DNA of 64,000 nt, taken from NCBI RefSeq assembly GCF_040054535.1, contig NC_090796.1, forward strand, positions 15,651,501 to 15,715,500, read 5' to 3'. Origin of the DNA: Antennarius striatus (taxonomy: Eukaryota; Chordata; Actinopteri; Lophiiformes; Antennariidae). A program made the position numbers and the translations under genes. Shown here piece after piece: positions 1-10,500 of this stretch (within the stretch, counting starts at the first letter, position 1; the number at the start of each line of letters is the position of its first letter). The notes under the pieces were generated by a model. The model saw only the letters and a program-made list of their open reading frames with translations. It was not told the origin of the DNA and did no database searches.

Positions 1-490
1 GAGGTTGTGTTAAAGCTGCAGTCTTCCCCTAATAATAACAGACTCCATCTGCTAGCGTGTAGCTCTGATGAACAGATCAATTTTTTTGTCTTAGTTGCTT
101 AAACTTGAGGCATCTGGAAAAGTTCCTGAAGAAAACAGCTGAATGTTTTAAATGAATGCGATCCAGAGTCCAGGGGCAGTTTCCTGGTCCAAGAGTCACG
201 TGGTTTTACTCTTTAAATCTTGTCAGTCTGGTGTTAATTTGCAAAAGGTTCAGGAAAGTTCTAAAATAACTTTTTATGTTCTGCTTCTAATTTCTCCTCA
301 TAGTTTGAGTTTAGAAGCTGGACCCAAACCCGAGTAGTTATAAATGTATTAATTCTCTTGTTTCCTTCTTGATGTCTTTTCTGCCTCGAATGACCGCTGA
401 CCACGCCCCCCCATACGTCACTGTACCGCCCGTCAACGACCACAAAGAAAACTATGTATAAATAAAACAATAAACATCTCTAAAGGAGTC
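1..490 (+). other. Probable 3' UTR and poly(A) end of an upstream gene
   Basis: No coding region is recognised here. A cluster of poly(A)-like signals (overlapping AATAAA hexamers around 460-475) lies in an AT-rich stretch. This fits the 3' end of a plus-strand transcript that begins before the window. The short ORFs in it show no family resemblance. This is inferred only from the signal cluster. Confidence 0.25.
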
Positions 491-1629
491 AATCTGCGTC
501 GTCCCTTATTTGCTTCTTGTACTTACCGAATTTATTACGTATTAATCAATTTTCTTAAATAATTTCCCTAAGGCATTAATTATCCATCCATCTACGAACC
601 TTTGTAGTTATGTTTTTATTCAAATCATATTTACTCATTTTTTATTCATTAACTTTTCATTTTCTTATTTGCTATGTGTCTTTTTCTATCTTCTGTAAAT
701 ATTTTTAACTACTGAATTCATTTTCTTTGCCTCTCGTTGATAAAAAAGGAGTTGATTCTTAACGAGCGCCTTTCGCGTTGATTCATCGCCCACCTGATAT
801 AATCTGTCGGTCTTTGCTGCCCTCTAGTGGCCAAAAATGGAAACAGTCAATTCAGCCCGTTTTGGCTCATAATGAAATAAAGATCTATTAATAAGGAAGT
901 AAAATAAACGCGAGAGAAGAATTAATGGACTAAAAACAGGGATTAATATCTTTAAACTGGATGGAGGAGTATTTGAATGACTGCTTTCTATCAAAGCGAT
1001 GTAAAATAAAGACTTCAAAAAGATAACATTTTTCTTTACTCTTAAGTAAGTTTGGTGAAGTCATTATTTTGACATCTATTCTTACACTGAATACCTTTAA
1101 GATGAAACGGTGTAAATAATGAAATTCTCTCCGCTCTCTTCAAACCGTCTCAAACAGCAGCGCTTGATTCAGCCACAAGGGGGCGCCTCTTTCCCAGGAC
1201 CGCCTGGCACCGTTCCACACCAGGACATAAAACCTGTAAATATATGTTATTGTTAATACATTTAAATTGTTTTATTCTTGGTTTTGAAATAATTTCATTT
1301 ATTTTAAATAATTTAAGAGATTTCATTCGTGAGTGTGTGAAGAATGTTTCAGTTTCTATTTGTGGTACACTCAAAATATATGGTCATATTTGTTTTTATT
1401 GTTGGGGATTAATTTTTACATATTATTTTACTGATTTGTCAGCACTTTATTTTGCCAATTCTAATTGATGAAACATTTTTATATTAATGTCTGTCCTCCC
1501 AGATATTAATTCCGCCTTTATTTTAAGACAAAGTAACTCAGGTAGCAGGGAAACAGGAGGGCGGAACCTAAGTGCAGGTCGCGTTACACCCAGGTGACTC
1601 TAGGTGACGAACCTCGGCCCCTCTCCTGC
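491..1629. other. AT-rich intergenic stretch, nothing recognised
   Basis: Simple AT-rich DNA with no ORF that resembles a known protein, no tRNA and no clear repeat family. The last ~100 bases (about 1540-1629) become GC-richer directly upstream of the duplicated microgene exon and could hold its promoter or 5' UTR. Confidence 0.4.
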
Positions 1630-1643
1630 AGAACAAACTGGAG

Positions 1644-3133
1644 ATGCAACAAGAGTGGCTCGTCTCTCTCATTCCTGTGACTGTTTTCCTGTGTTTTCAG
1701 GTTAGTACACTGTGACAACCACAAAATGACTACCTTCTAAGAGATAATTATTTTTAGCATTATTGACATGCTTTGGTGGCGGTTCTCAACGTATAAAAGT
1801 AAGTTTGATGTTAGCTAGAAAACTCCTAGCAAGCAAAGCCGCTTGGCGGGAGTTTCAGAAAATGGCGCCTACCTGTTAAATATTAGGTAGAGTTAATTTG
1901 CATATGTGCACATTGCGTGGCAAGAGTTGTTTTCCCTCTTTTGGCCCTGCACACCTGACAAACATTGTAAATAGAGTGTTTCTGTTGGGATATGATTAAA
2001 CTAATATTATAGGATCTTTAACTTTTTTAATATACTGTTTTGATCCCCGAAGGGAAATTAAGAATGCACACTCTAGCTAATGATTCAAACGCATGCATAT
2101 ATATATTAGTGTGTACAGGCCCCTGTAGCACACACACACACACAAGGGGGCCTGTGGGCATGCAAGGGAGGTAGAGTGGCAGGCAGCTCCTTCTTGGTGT
2201 GCCTTAAATGAGCAATTTGTAAAGGGGACAGCACCTTGCTCAAGGGCGCCTCGGCAGTGCTCCAGAGGTGAGCTGACACCTCCCACTGTCAGCTCACCTC
2301 TGGGTATTTTTTTTTGGGCGGGAGCGGGAATCGAACCGCCAATCTTGAAATCATAGGACGACCCGCTCTACCGCCCGCTTTACCACTGATCCACTGCCGC
2401 CCCAATGGTGCATTAAGGAAATTACTTGAACAAGTATATATATTATGTATATATTTTCTGTTTATAAAAAGGCACTGTTAGTTTCATGTGCCTTTCAGGA
2501 ATAAATAGTTACAGTATGAAGGGTGAAACTGCATTTTCGTCAGTTTTGAAGGTGTTAGTTTTACTCTATATGAGTCCATTAACATTCCCTATGCAATGAG
2601 TTTACTGTTTTAGATTACACCAGTCTTATACTACTGTCAGTAGCTTTCAGTGGATTTTGATGCAGTAAATGTGAAATTGACTTTAGAGCACTACATATCA
2701 TAGTAGCCATGGTAATAGCAGAGATGCCGAAAATATGCTTTTGGGACAAAAGTAATATACCATCTGAATCCCTCTGGTTCATGTTTATTTTGAGTTTTAA
2801 GGGGAAAATCTTAACCTGTGATGTGAGATGGAGCAGAATACACGGTGTCCTGGAGTTTAAGCATGGACATACAGTGTGAGAGCCACACAATGGACATTGG
2901 GACATGAGCTTTATTGTATTAGGGAGAGATTAGGGACATGAATGTTTATCGTAATGTTGTGAATAATTGTGAAATAAAAAGAGAACATACTGGAGATGCA
3001 ACAAGGGTGGTTCGTCTCTCTCATTCCTGTGACTGTTTTCCTGTGTTTTCAGGGTGCGAGGCGTACAGAACCACCATTCATTTGTTATTACGTCCCTCAG
3101 TATTTGGGACCGGTAACATATTCACAAAAATAA
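1644..3133 (+). CDS. Unrecognised two-exon microgene, spliced form (45 aa)
   Basis: I do not recognise this gene. The candidate CDS is 1644-1700 joined to 3053-3133. Exon 1 is preceded by CCTGCAG, has an ATG at 1644 with G at -3, and ends at a CAG|GTTAGT donor. Exon 2 follows a TTTTCAG acceptor and stops at 3131-3133; an AATAAA lies at 3251. The junction is phase 0. The product starts MQQEWLVSLIPVTVFLCFQ, a short hydrophobic stretch that could be a signal peptide or membrane anchor. It continues with a 26-residue tail holding RR, an ICYY run and several prolines. The 1352-bp intron contains a tRNA-derived SINE. The first exon is repeated, fused straight onto exon 2 (see the next entry). The splice signals and nearby poly(A) signal support a gene; the shortness and lack of a recognised homologue argue for caution. 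Confidence 0.35.
2036..2404 (-). mobile_element. tRNA-derived SINE, minus orientation
   Basis: Read on the minus strand, 2403-2316 is a tRNA-like head with an A-box-like segment (TGGATCAGTGGTA) and a B-box (GGTTCGATTCC). The body follows, containing the 'cttgagcaaggtgc'-type motif common in teleost SINEs. A tail around 2065-2036 reads as the reverse complement of TTTGATCCCCGAAGGGAAAT. The same tail motif recurs near 54545 and 59770. The head carries an internal duplication of a GGTAGAGCGGG-like block, so it cannot fold as a normal tRNA. The element also contains a 16-bp perfect hairpin (2263-2302). Confidence 0.7.
2263..2302. repeat. Perfect 16-bp inverted repeat inside the SINE
   Basis: The arm 2263-2278 (CAGAGGTGAGCTGACA) is the exact reverse complement of 2287-2302, with an 8-base loop. 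It lies between the SINE tRNA head and body. Confidence 0.9.
2996..3133 (+). CDS. Unspliced 45-aa ORF: fused second copy of the microgene first exon plus exon 2
   Basis: Bases 2982-3052 repeat 1630-1700 with 3 differences in 71, so the ATG at 2996 opens the same reading frame. It runs without a splice into the 3053-3133 segment and its stop. The encoded protein differs from the spliced version only at residue 4 (E to G) and residue 6 (L to F). Homology with the upstream copy stops exactly at that copy's 5' splice site. Either start would give almost the same 45-aa product, with a hydrophobic N-terminus and a proline/tyrosine-rich tail. The function is unknown. It might be a real small membrane or secreted protein, or a decayed retro-derived copy. 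Confidence 0.35.
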   Translation: MQQGWFVSLIPVTVFLCFQGARRTEPPFICYYVPQYLGPVTYSQK

Positions 3134-3250
3134 AAATGAGTGGTACTTGGTTGTGTTTTATTTGAAGCTGTGTTTAAAGTTTTCTTAATATTAATATGCA
3201 CATTTTATATACTGTATGTGTTAGGTTTCGGGTTAGTCTGTATTTTCCTA

Positions 3251-3256
3251 AATAAA
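3251..3256 (+). terminator. Poly(A) signal of the microgene
   Basis: A canonical AATAAA lies 118 bases after the microgene stop codon and shortly before the presumed slc18a3 promoter. Confidence 0.45.
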
Positions 3257-3292
3257 CATCTTTACTCCAGCTCTGAGCTTGTGCGTACGACG

Positions 3293-3418
3293 TGACATCA
3301 TGAGACAATTCAGGACGTTAAAAATAAGAAAGCGTGTTTTCTTCCGTGCTCCAGGAAAGGTTTCCTGCCTCTTATTGGTTGAAGTGATTGCTGCCTTGCT
3401 TGGAAATTAACATAAAAG
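3293..3418 (+). promoter_or_regulatory. Candidate promoter of slc18a3 / cholinergic locus
   Basis: This segment contains a CRE-like TGACATCA (3293-3300), an inverted CCAAT box (ATTGG, 3374-3378) and a TATA-like CATAAAAG (3411-3418), 580 to 700 bases upstream of the slc18a3 start. The spacing suits a core promoter with transcription starting near 3440. The assignment rests on motifs alone. Confidence 0.35.
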
Positions 3419-3997
3419 AGCCAAGTGGCGAAGGGATCCACTTGGGGGCAAGCCGGTGATGCGTCACAGCTCTTAGTGAAAAGGGAAGACAAAAGAGACT
3501 AAAATAGCGCCGAACCTCCGGGTTAATGTGCACCAATGGCCAAGAAGTCACTGGTGGTCTCAGAGCGGAGCGCAAAAGTGCCACAGGTGATAAGAGATGT
3601 GGACACGGAGATGACGGAGCTGGCGCGTCCGAGGTGTCGCAAATAAGTGACAAAACATCGCTCCAAATGAACTTTGCCATGTAAGACTAAGAGCGCGGTG
3701 CAGAAATCCTGCGATTTCACCACGTCACTTCTCGGGAGGTCATGAAACAACATCGGATGAGGCTGAGGCGAGGAAGCTGAGGAGGAAAGCAAACCTTCGC
3801 CGATGAAGCAGCCAAGTTTCTCTCCCTTTGCGCACAGGCGAGGTGAGGACGGGGAGCATCGCGTCCATGTAGAGAAAACACCAATGAGTCTTCCGAGGTG
3901 TTGAGAGATCGGCAGCAGAGAGAGGTGAAGCACAACTATATTTTTCTTAAAAAAAAAAAAAAAAAGAAAGAAAGAAAATTGATTCTAAAAGCACATC
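3419..3997 (+). other. Presumed 5' UTR / non-coding leader of slc18a3
   Basis: No protein family is recognisable in this stretch. In mammals the first non-coding exon of chat (the R exon) lies upstream of slc18a3, and a corresponding exon could lie here: a GAG|GTGAAG sequence near 3924 is a possible donor. A poly-A run (about 3951-3965) precedes the slc18a3 ATG. Confidence 0.35.
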
Positions 3998-5566
3998 ATG
4001 GATGGAGAAGGAGGATCATCCGGGCTGGCCAAATCAGCCGCCGTCAAACTATCCGAGATGGGGGAGAGAACCAAGCAGTTGGGCACCGCGATGAGGGATC
4101 CTCTCCAGCAAAGACGGATCATATTAGTGATTGTTTGCGTGGCTCTCCTGCTGGACAATATGCTCTACATGGTAATCGTGCCAATTATTCCAGACTATCT
4201 TGCTGAGCTGGAGAGTGAGCAGTCAGAGCACGTCCACCTAGTGATGCACCCCAACACCTCAGCCAACAGCACAAGCCAAGACAAAAACATCAAGGACAAC
4301 TTAGATGTCCAGATAGGAGTACTTTTCGCGTCCAAAGCCATCCTGCAGCTGCTCGTCAACCCTCTGTCGGGAACTTTCATAGACCGGGTCGGATACGACA
4401 TCCCACTTTTAATTGGACTGACCGTCATGTTCGTGTCCACTTGCATATTTGCTATCGGTGAGAATTACGCGACGCTTTTCGTGGCCAGAAGTTTGCAGGG
4501 TTTGGGTTCTGCTTTCGCGGACACGTCTGGGATCGCGATGATCGCCGACAAATACACGGAGGAGTCGGAGCGCAGCACGGCGCTGGGCATCGCGCTGGCG
4601 TTCATCTCTTTCGGGAGTCTGGTGGCGCCTCCCTTCGGGGGGGTCCTGTACGAGTTCGCCGGCAAGAAAGTACCCTTCATCGTGCTCGCATGCATCTGCC
4701 TGGCGGATGGCTTCCTGTTGCTCACGGTGATCAAGCCGTTCTCCAACAGGACTAGAGAGAACATGCCGGTCGGCACCCCCATTTACAGACTCATGATCGA
4801 CCCCTACATAGTGGTGGTGGCCGGGGCGCTGACGGTGTGTAACATCCCCCTGGCGTTTCTAGAGCCCACCATAGCCAACTGGATGGAGACCACCATGCAC
4901 TCCTCTCAGTGGGAGATGGGTCTCACCTGGCTGCCAGCCTTCTTCCCTCACGTCCTGGGTGTGTACATAACAGTCAGACTGGCGGCCAAGAACCCCAACC
5001 TGCAGTGGTTCTACGGAGCTCTGGGTATGGTGATCATAGGGGCCAGCTCCTGCACGGTCCCTGCATGCAAAAGTTTTGGGCAGCTCATCGCGCCTTTGTG
5101 CGGCATTTGCTTTGGCATCGCTCTGGTCGACACCGCCCTGCTGCCAACGCTTGCGTTTTTAGTCGACGTGCGTCATACTTCGGTGTACGGTAGTGTTTAT
5201 GCTATAGCAGACATTTCCTACTCTGTTGCATATGCTATGGGTCCCATAGTAGCCAGCCAGATAGTGCACAGTCTGGGGTTTGTACAGCTCAATCTGGGTA
5301 TGGGCCTCGTCAACGTGCTTTACGCACCAGCACTGCTGCTGCTGCGCAACGTGTGCCAAATGAAACCGTCCCACTCGGAGAGAGATAACCTTTTGGATGA
5401 GGCTCCGCAGGGGCTGTACGATACGATCAGGATGGAGGAGAGGAGGGCGAAAAAGAAGGGCTACAGTTCAGCAGGGAACTGCTTGTCAGTGGATGAAAAC
5501 GGGTTCGAACCCTTCAGAGCACAGCGGTCCTTGTCAGAGGAGTCGTCCGGTCTGGGGTACACTTAG
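3998..5566 (+). CDS. slc18a3: Vesicular acetylcholine transporter (VAChT)
   Basis: Single-exon CDS of 522 aa, in the usual VAChT range. The protein is a 12-transmembrane major-facilitator H+/acetylcholine antiporter of synaptic vesicles. TM1 has an aspartate at residue 53 ([19 protein letters not shown]). The luminal loop has two N-glycosylation sequons (N86, N90). The conserved [20 protein letters not shown] segment and the TM10 aspartate in [18 protein letters not shown] are characteristic of VAChT. The C-terminal tail carries the acidic dileucine sorting signal SERDNLL (460-466), with a serine before the acidic/dileucine core. The intronless structure and position just upstream of chat match the conserved cholinergic gene locus. 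Teleosts have two copies (a and b) and the sequence alone does not say which this is. The tail beyond the dileucine differs from mammals and ends SSGLGYT. Confidence 0.98.
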   Translation: MDGEGGSSGLAKSAAVKLSEMGERTKQLGTAMRDPLQQRRIILVIVCVALLLDNMLYMVIVPIIPDYLAELESEQSEHVHLVMHPNTSANSTSQDKNIKDNLDVQIGVLFASKAILQLLVNPLSGTFIDRVGYDIPLLIGLTVMFVSTCIFAIGENYATLFVARSLQGLGSAFADTSGIAMIADKYTEESERSTALGIALAFISFGSLVAPPFGGVLYEFAGKKVPFIVLACICLADGFLLLTVIKPFSNRTRENMPVGTPIYRLMIDPYIVVVAGALTVCNIPLAFLEPTIANWMETTMHSSQWEMGLTWLPAFFPHVLGVYITVRLAAKNPNLQWFYGALGMVIIGASSCTVPACKSFGQLIAPLCGICFGIALVDTALLPTLAFLVDVRHTSVYGSVYAIADISYSVAYAMGPIVASQIVHSLGFVQLNLGMGLVNVLYAPALLLLRNVCQMKPSHSERDNLLDEAPQGLYDTIRMEERRAKKKGYSSAGNCLSVDENGFEPFRAQRSLSEESSGLGYT

Positions 5567-6208
5567 ACCGGACACACGCTCGACGGTCCGCCCCCACCTT
5601 AAAACACCCCCCTCCCCCACTCCCTTGGAAAGGTTTTGGAGGTTGTAGTCGAGTCATTTTAAATTTTATGTTAAATACAGACGTGCAATATAAACACCCG
5701 GTCACCAGAATCATGATTGCGTGACGCGTTCTCCAAAGTTTCTCTTCTTTTTCTTTTTCTTTTTTTGACTGTGATTTTATTGTGTGGAACAAATCTATGT
5801 AGCGTTTGTCATGGAGTTTTGTGAAAGGTCTGAGCTACTGTTGAATTTGTGTGCATCTCTTGAGTAATGTTAAAAAAAAATACATAAGATTAATGTGCGT
5901 ACAAGATTATATGGGACCAAATATAAGCAGCAACCCCCCCCTCACACACAAAAATATCCTATATTTTTAGTCTCTGAGGAACCTTTTTTTACTTGCACAT
6001 CGATAGGCCTCATTTTCTTTGGTTGATGTTGAATATTTTGTGAATTTAAATTTGTAACACGTGGGCCTGTTCGCTCTTTATTTTCTTTCACTTTTCTCGT
6101 TGTTTGAAATTAAATGTATGACAACAGATGAATTTTGTACATATGTGGATATGCACAATGTAAAAAAAAACACATAGGTGGACCTCTGCAAGGTGTGTGT
6201 GTGTGTGT

Positions 6209-6250
<42 letters not shown>

Positions 6251-6335
6251 ACGTTTTGTCAAGACGTAGCCAACGGAGTCAGCCTCCTTATGATGAACAA
6301 ATATGTATTCATTTATCAATTGTGGTTTTAATAAA
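5567..6335 (+). other. slc18a3 3' UTR with poly(A) signal
   Basis: Non-coding sequence after the slc18a3 stop. The first strong AATAAA in a suitable setting is at 6330-6335. It contains a (GT)n microsatellite at 6193-6247. Confidence 0.45.
6193..6247 (+). repeat. (GT)n microsatellite
   Basis: About 27 GT units with two GC interruptions, in the presumed slc18a3 3' UTR. Confidence 0.95.
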
Positions 6336-7595
6336 TCTCTGTTTGGACCTGTACGACTGTGGTGATTTCATTATTTATCTCAAGCTTCACGTGAATGAAG
6401 GCAAAAGAAATAAAAACCGCTTTAATTCGGATTTGGAATCTGAAAATCCCTGTTTTAAAGTCATTTTTATTAAGTCTGAAAAGTGGAAATAAAATAAAAT
6501 ATACACAGTATTTTAAAAAAAAACATCCCGTGATTGAGGAAAAAAATCACACATTTAAAGCGTAGTTCTGAGTTTTTGGATACGGTGAGGCTGCGCGCAT
6601 TGGCCGCAAAACAAAAATCTATGCGTAAAGGCGCAGATCCAAGGGCGCAGTAGTTTAGCTAATTGGGCTGCAGCAGGAAAAGAAAGCTACATCCCATATC
6701 GTCGGACCAATTCGCTCTTAAGTCTGGACCGTGAACGCACCACAAGTGTCATCTCTGTCGAATCACAGGACGCATGAATGGCACCAAAAAAAACCCGACG
6801 TGCGCTCCTTTATATGTATTAAAATTACGATCGGATGCAGGCGGGGAGGTGGGGGGGGGGGGTGAAGGAAGCTGTTAGATAATATGTTCCGCGAATAGAT
6901 TTCGATGGGAGGAGTTTCTTGCCTCAAGGGGGTCGGTGGACTCGAACACCTTCAGCATCTTCTCCAAGGCGCGCGTTAATGTGGACTCGCAGCCTTATGG
7001 CGCGGCGCGGGGACCGGGGAGCAGCCTGGCGCATTCACGGAGCTTTAAAAGAATTTCACGACGCGGACGTGGGAGGCAATGTGAACTTCCACAGACTTCT
7101 GTGACCTCCGCCGATCAGGTAAATCAAAGTCCTATAATTTTTTAATAATTTATAGCTTCTAATTCAGCTTTAAAACTTTTTTAGCGCCTTTAAGTTTAAG
7201 TCCGTATTAGTTTCCTTTTTCTATATTCTAAATTTTTTTTTAAATCTTATAATTAAAAAAAAGTAAAACAGCACGTCATTTTTAGTTATCTTACATTTGT
7301 TCACGGTATAAATATGAGAGGGAAATAAGCTTTTAAGCCCGATGCGGTGATGGAATGAGTCGAAACGCAGCCGGAATTCAAGGAGACGCAGAGAATCCAG
7401 GAAGGCTGCACAATCACGAAGAACGGACACGTGTTGAGTCGCCGTTATTGTTCATTTGGCCTAATTTATTTATTTCTGTTTTACTTTTCTTCCTTTAAAT
7501 GTCCCAACATACTTCGCGCAGGGAGGGCTGAGCAGAAACCCAAACCGCCTCTGCAGAGTTTCCAGTTTCCTCCTGGATTGTCCTGGAATGCAAAG
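6336..7595 (+). promoter_or_regulatory. chat-proximal promoter region and non-coding exon(s)
   Basis: No protein is encoded here. A GC-rich stretch at about 6890-7118 ends in a good donor (ATCAG|GTAAAT, GT at 7119-7120). A CGCAG acceptor at 7517-7521 precedes the first coding exon. This suggests a non-coding first exon ending at 7118, spliced to 7522, comparable to the M-type leader of mammals. Mammalian chat uses several alternative non-coding first exons. The start sites here are inferred. Confidence 0.4.
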
Positions 7596-10500
7596 ATGCC
7601 GGTCCTGGAGAAGGAGACGAGGGGCCGAGAGAGACAAGTACGAAACATTTTCACCGCATCAGTAAGATTTAAAAAACCGCTGTCCCGGTCCGGATGTTGA
7701 CAAGTTTTCAGCACCACGGACAGCGACGCTTCCTCTCCCTGACCACTAGGGGCGACACGCACCCGGATCCAATCTGCACATGCGTAAAAACGGTCTTCTC
7801 AGTCCGAGGTTCAGTTATTTGTGTCATGAATGAGTAATTATGAACCAAACATGCTCAAATGTTCCAAATTAATATTATCTGATAGGGCATCATGCAGCAG
7901 ATTACCAATCAAGATAATTTAAGAAGCAAAAAAAGAGAATCCCATGGATCAAACTCTCTACTCCAGGGTTTAGCTGTTTGCTTTTCCTTTTTTTCCATTC
8001 AAATTCATGGAAAACTTCCACCGGTAGTGGATGTGTAATCACAAGAATAGAAATTATAGGAAGTATTTCTTTGGATTCACTCCAGGAGTATTCTGGCATC
8101 CCTCCATCCCACCCATTTTCACAGCCGTCTGAGCTGGATCCAAAATGTGACCTACCTGTCCAAGGTCTTCCAGGTCTTGTGTGGATTCAGCTTCATCCTG
8201 ATCAGAATGAAGGGCCGGTTCTGACTGAGAAGATTCTTCTGATAGTTTCTGTCCATCAATACGTTTTCCTTCACCTCTTCTCCGTCAAGCACCTGGAACA
8301 TCTTCAGCTGCTCTAGAAGAAACCTTGAATTAATTCAAACAAGGGAATCTTGGAGGTTGTTGATGCTACATGATGATGTCATGATGATGTCACAGGATAT
8401 GACGCTTTGTTTTACATCCATAAGACAAAAGTAAGAGAAAGTCCTTTAACATAAGTAGTAAAATGCAACTCAAGCATTAATGCATTTTATTTAATGCAAG
8501 ATCATAATAAATAAGACTAAAACACCAACAATGAACATTTTACTGCATAGTAAATATATAAAACTTACATTTTTCATGCCAAAGAGAAATCAAAAATAAC
8601 TTTTCCACCACATGAATTTTATTCACTTTAAACTTGAATTGTTTTTTCAAGACAATATTATATATAATTCTTTTCAACCGTCCTCAGAGTTTATTTCACA
8701 ATTCAATATCAACACTTTGGCTCGCCGTCAAACGTCAGACGGAAAAGATTATCAATTTACATTTTCAGCATTTAAAAAAACAACAACAGTATTTTCAATT
8801 CTCATGAGGATTTGAGGCTTTAAATCACTCCAAGCATTTAGAGATGAATTATTAATTCAGCTTCTAATCATAAAAGCATAAAGAAAAGATGTGAGGGAAT
8901 TACCTTTTTAACTAATGAACCCTTAGTGACTTTGTGCCGTCAGGCGCTGCCAAAGGTTCCCGTCCCCCCGCTGAAACAAACCCTCGACACCTACTTGAGG
9001 AGCGTTCAACACCTGATTCCAGAGGAGCAGTTTAAGAAAACCAAGGCCATCGTGGAGAAGTTTGGGGCTCCCGGAGGCGTCGGGGAGGCTCTCCAGAAAA
9101 AACTCCTGGAGAGGAGGGACAAGACGAGCAACTGGGTAAAATCTAGAATGTGCTAAAGGAGAGAAGCTCAGTTTTCTGTTGTTTATATAACACTCATGTT
9201 TCCAGTCCACCAAATTCTCTCTGAGTCAGTGTGCAGTTTGCATCATCCACTATGATTGAAATCCCATCATTAAATTTTAACTACGCATCACTGTATTAAG
9301 ATTTTATTGTTTTTTTTACTAATAAAGACAGCCTCAGGTTTAGTCTCCAGGATGATCAAATGATTCCAATGCCCCCCCACCCCCACCCCCAGCCCAGAAA
9401 CATCACCTCAGATGAAATTCAAACAATTTTTAGAGAATCATTTTGGATTCAGGTCTGGATTTGCAGCGTTTGGGTGAAAGGAGTTTGCACATCATTCAGA
9501 CAGTTAGAGAGGGATGACGCAGGAAAGGCGGCGCCGTGTGCTGATGCTGTCTGAGCTGCACGGTGACGGTGGCTCAGGAGGGACATTATGGGATACACAA
9601 TGTGTGTTTCATTCAAATCAGATCAAGAATTCTCATTTCAATATTCTAAATCTTTTTCTGAAGTAGGATCTGCTCCATGGTTGGACGCCCTGTTCCTCGT
9701 CCAATAAAAATAGACTTGCATGTTAAATTAACTTCACATGGGTCTGATCTAACACACTGTTTCTCCAGGTCTATGACTACTGGCTGGAGGACATGTATCT
9801 GAACAACAGGCTGGCCCTCCCAGTCAACTCCAGTCCTGTCATGGTGTTCCCTAAGCAGAATTTCAGAGACCATAAAGACGCCCTCAGGTCGGTGGCTTTT
9901 GTTTCTGCTGTCCAATAAGGATGTTTTACTGGAATTAGGATTAAAATTTACCTCAATTAAAAAGGGACCATCCTTGGAATTATAAAATCTACTAAAAAAA
10001 CATTTAGTTTATCTTGAAACAGCATCAAACCCAACAGAATGAAATGAATACGATAAATATTTGGCTTGTAAATTGTCATACAATGTACCATCATATTTTC
10101 CAGAGGACAAAGTGATATCTTTTGTAACTGAAGTTCAAAACTTAGAGATATTTCATTAAATTCAGATATTATTCTTTACTTTTTTAAAACTGTAGCCTCT
10201 CAGCTAAAAGCCTGAACTAAAGCACTTTCAAACCAGGGAATGCTAATGCCTTTAGCATAGAAGCGAAAGTGAAGGTTTCATCTTTAAAAATGGACATAAA
10301 TTAAATCTTGGATTAGTTTAAAGTCAATGAATGAGTTCCATTTTTGTTTTAAGTTTCTCTTTTCATGGTTAAAACATTTCAAGTCTCCATCTTCTTCATG
10401 CTGCAGCATTAATTCTGTCATGAAAATGTAAAATTACGACGAAATTGTAACATCAAAGTAGAAAAAAAATGAACAGATTCCACAAATAAGTTGACATCAA

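Noticed and set aside
2316-2403. Possible tRNA gene on the minus strand
   Set aside because: A-box and B-box are present, but the head has an internal duplication and is fused to a SINE body and tail, so it is retroposon sequence rather than a working tRNA.
3523-3933. 136-codon minus-strand ORF upstream of slc18a3
   Set aside because: It lies in the presumed 5' leader, is antisense to it, has no family resemblance and overlaps other equally long chance frames.
6110-6492. ORFs on both strands through the GT repeat
   Set aside because: They are products of the microsatellite and encode Val/Cys or His/Thr repeats only.
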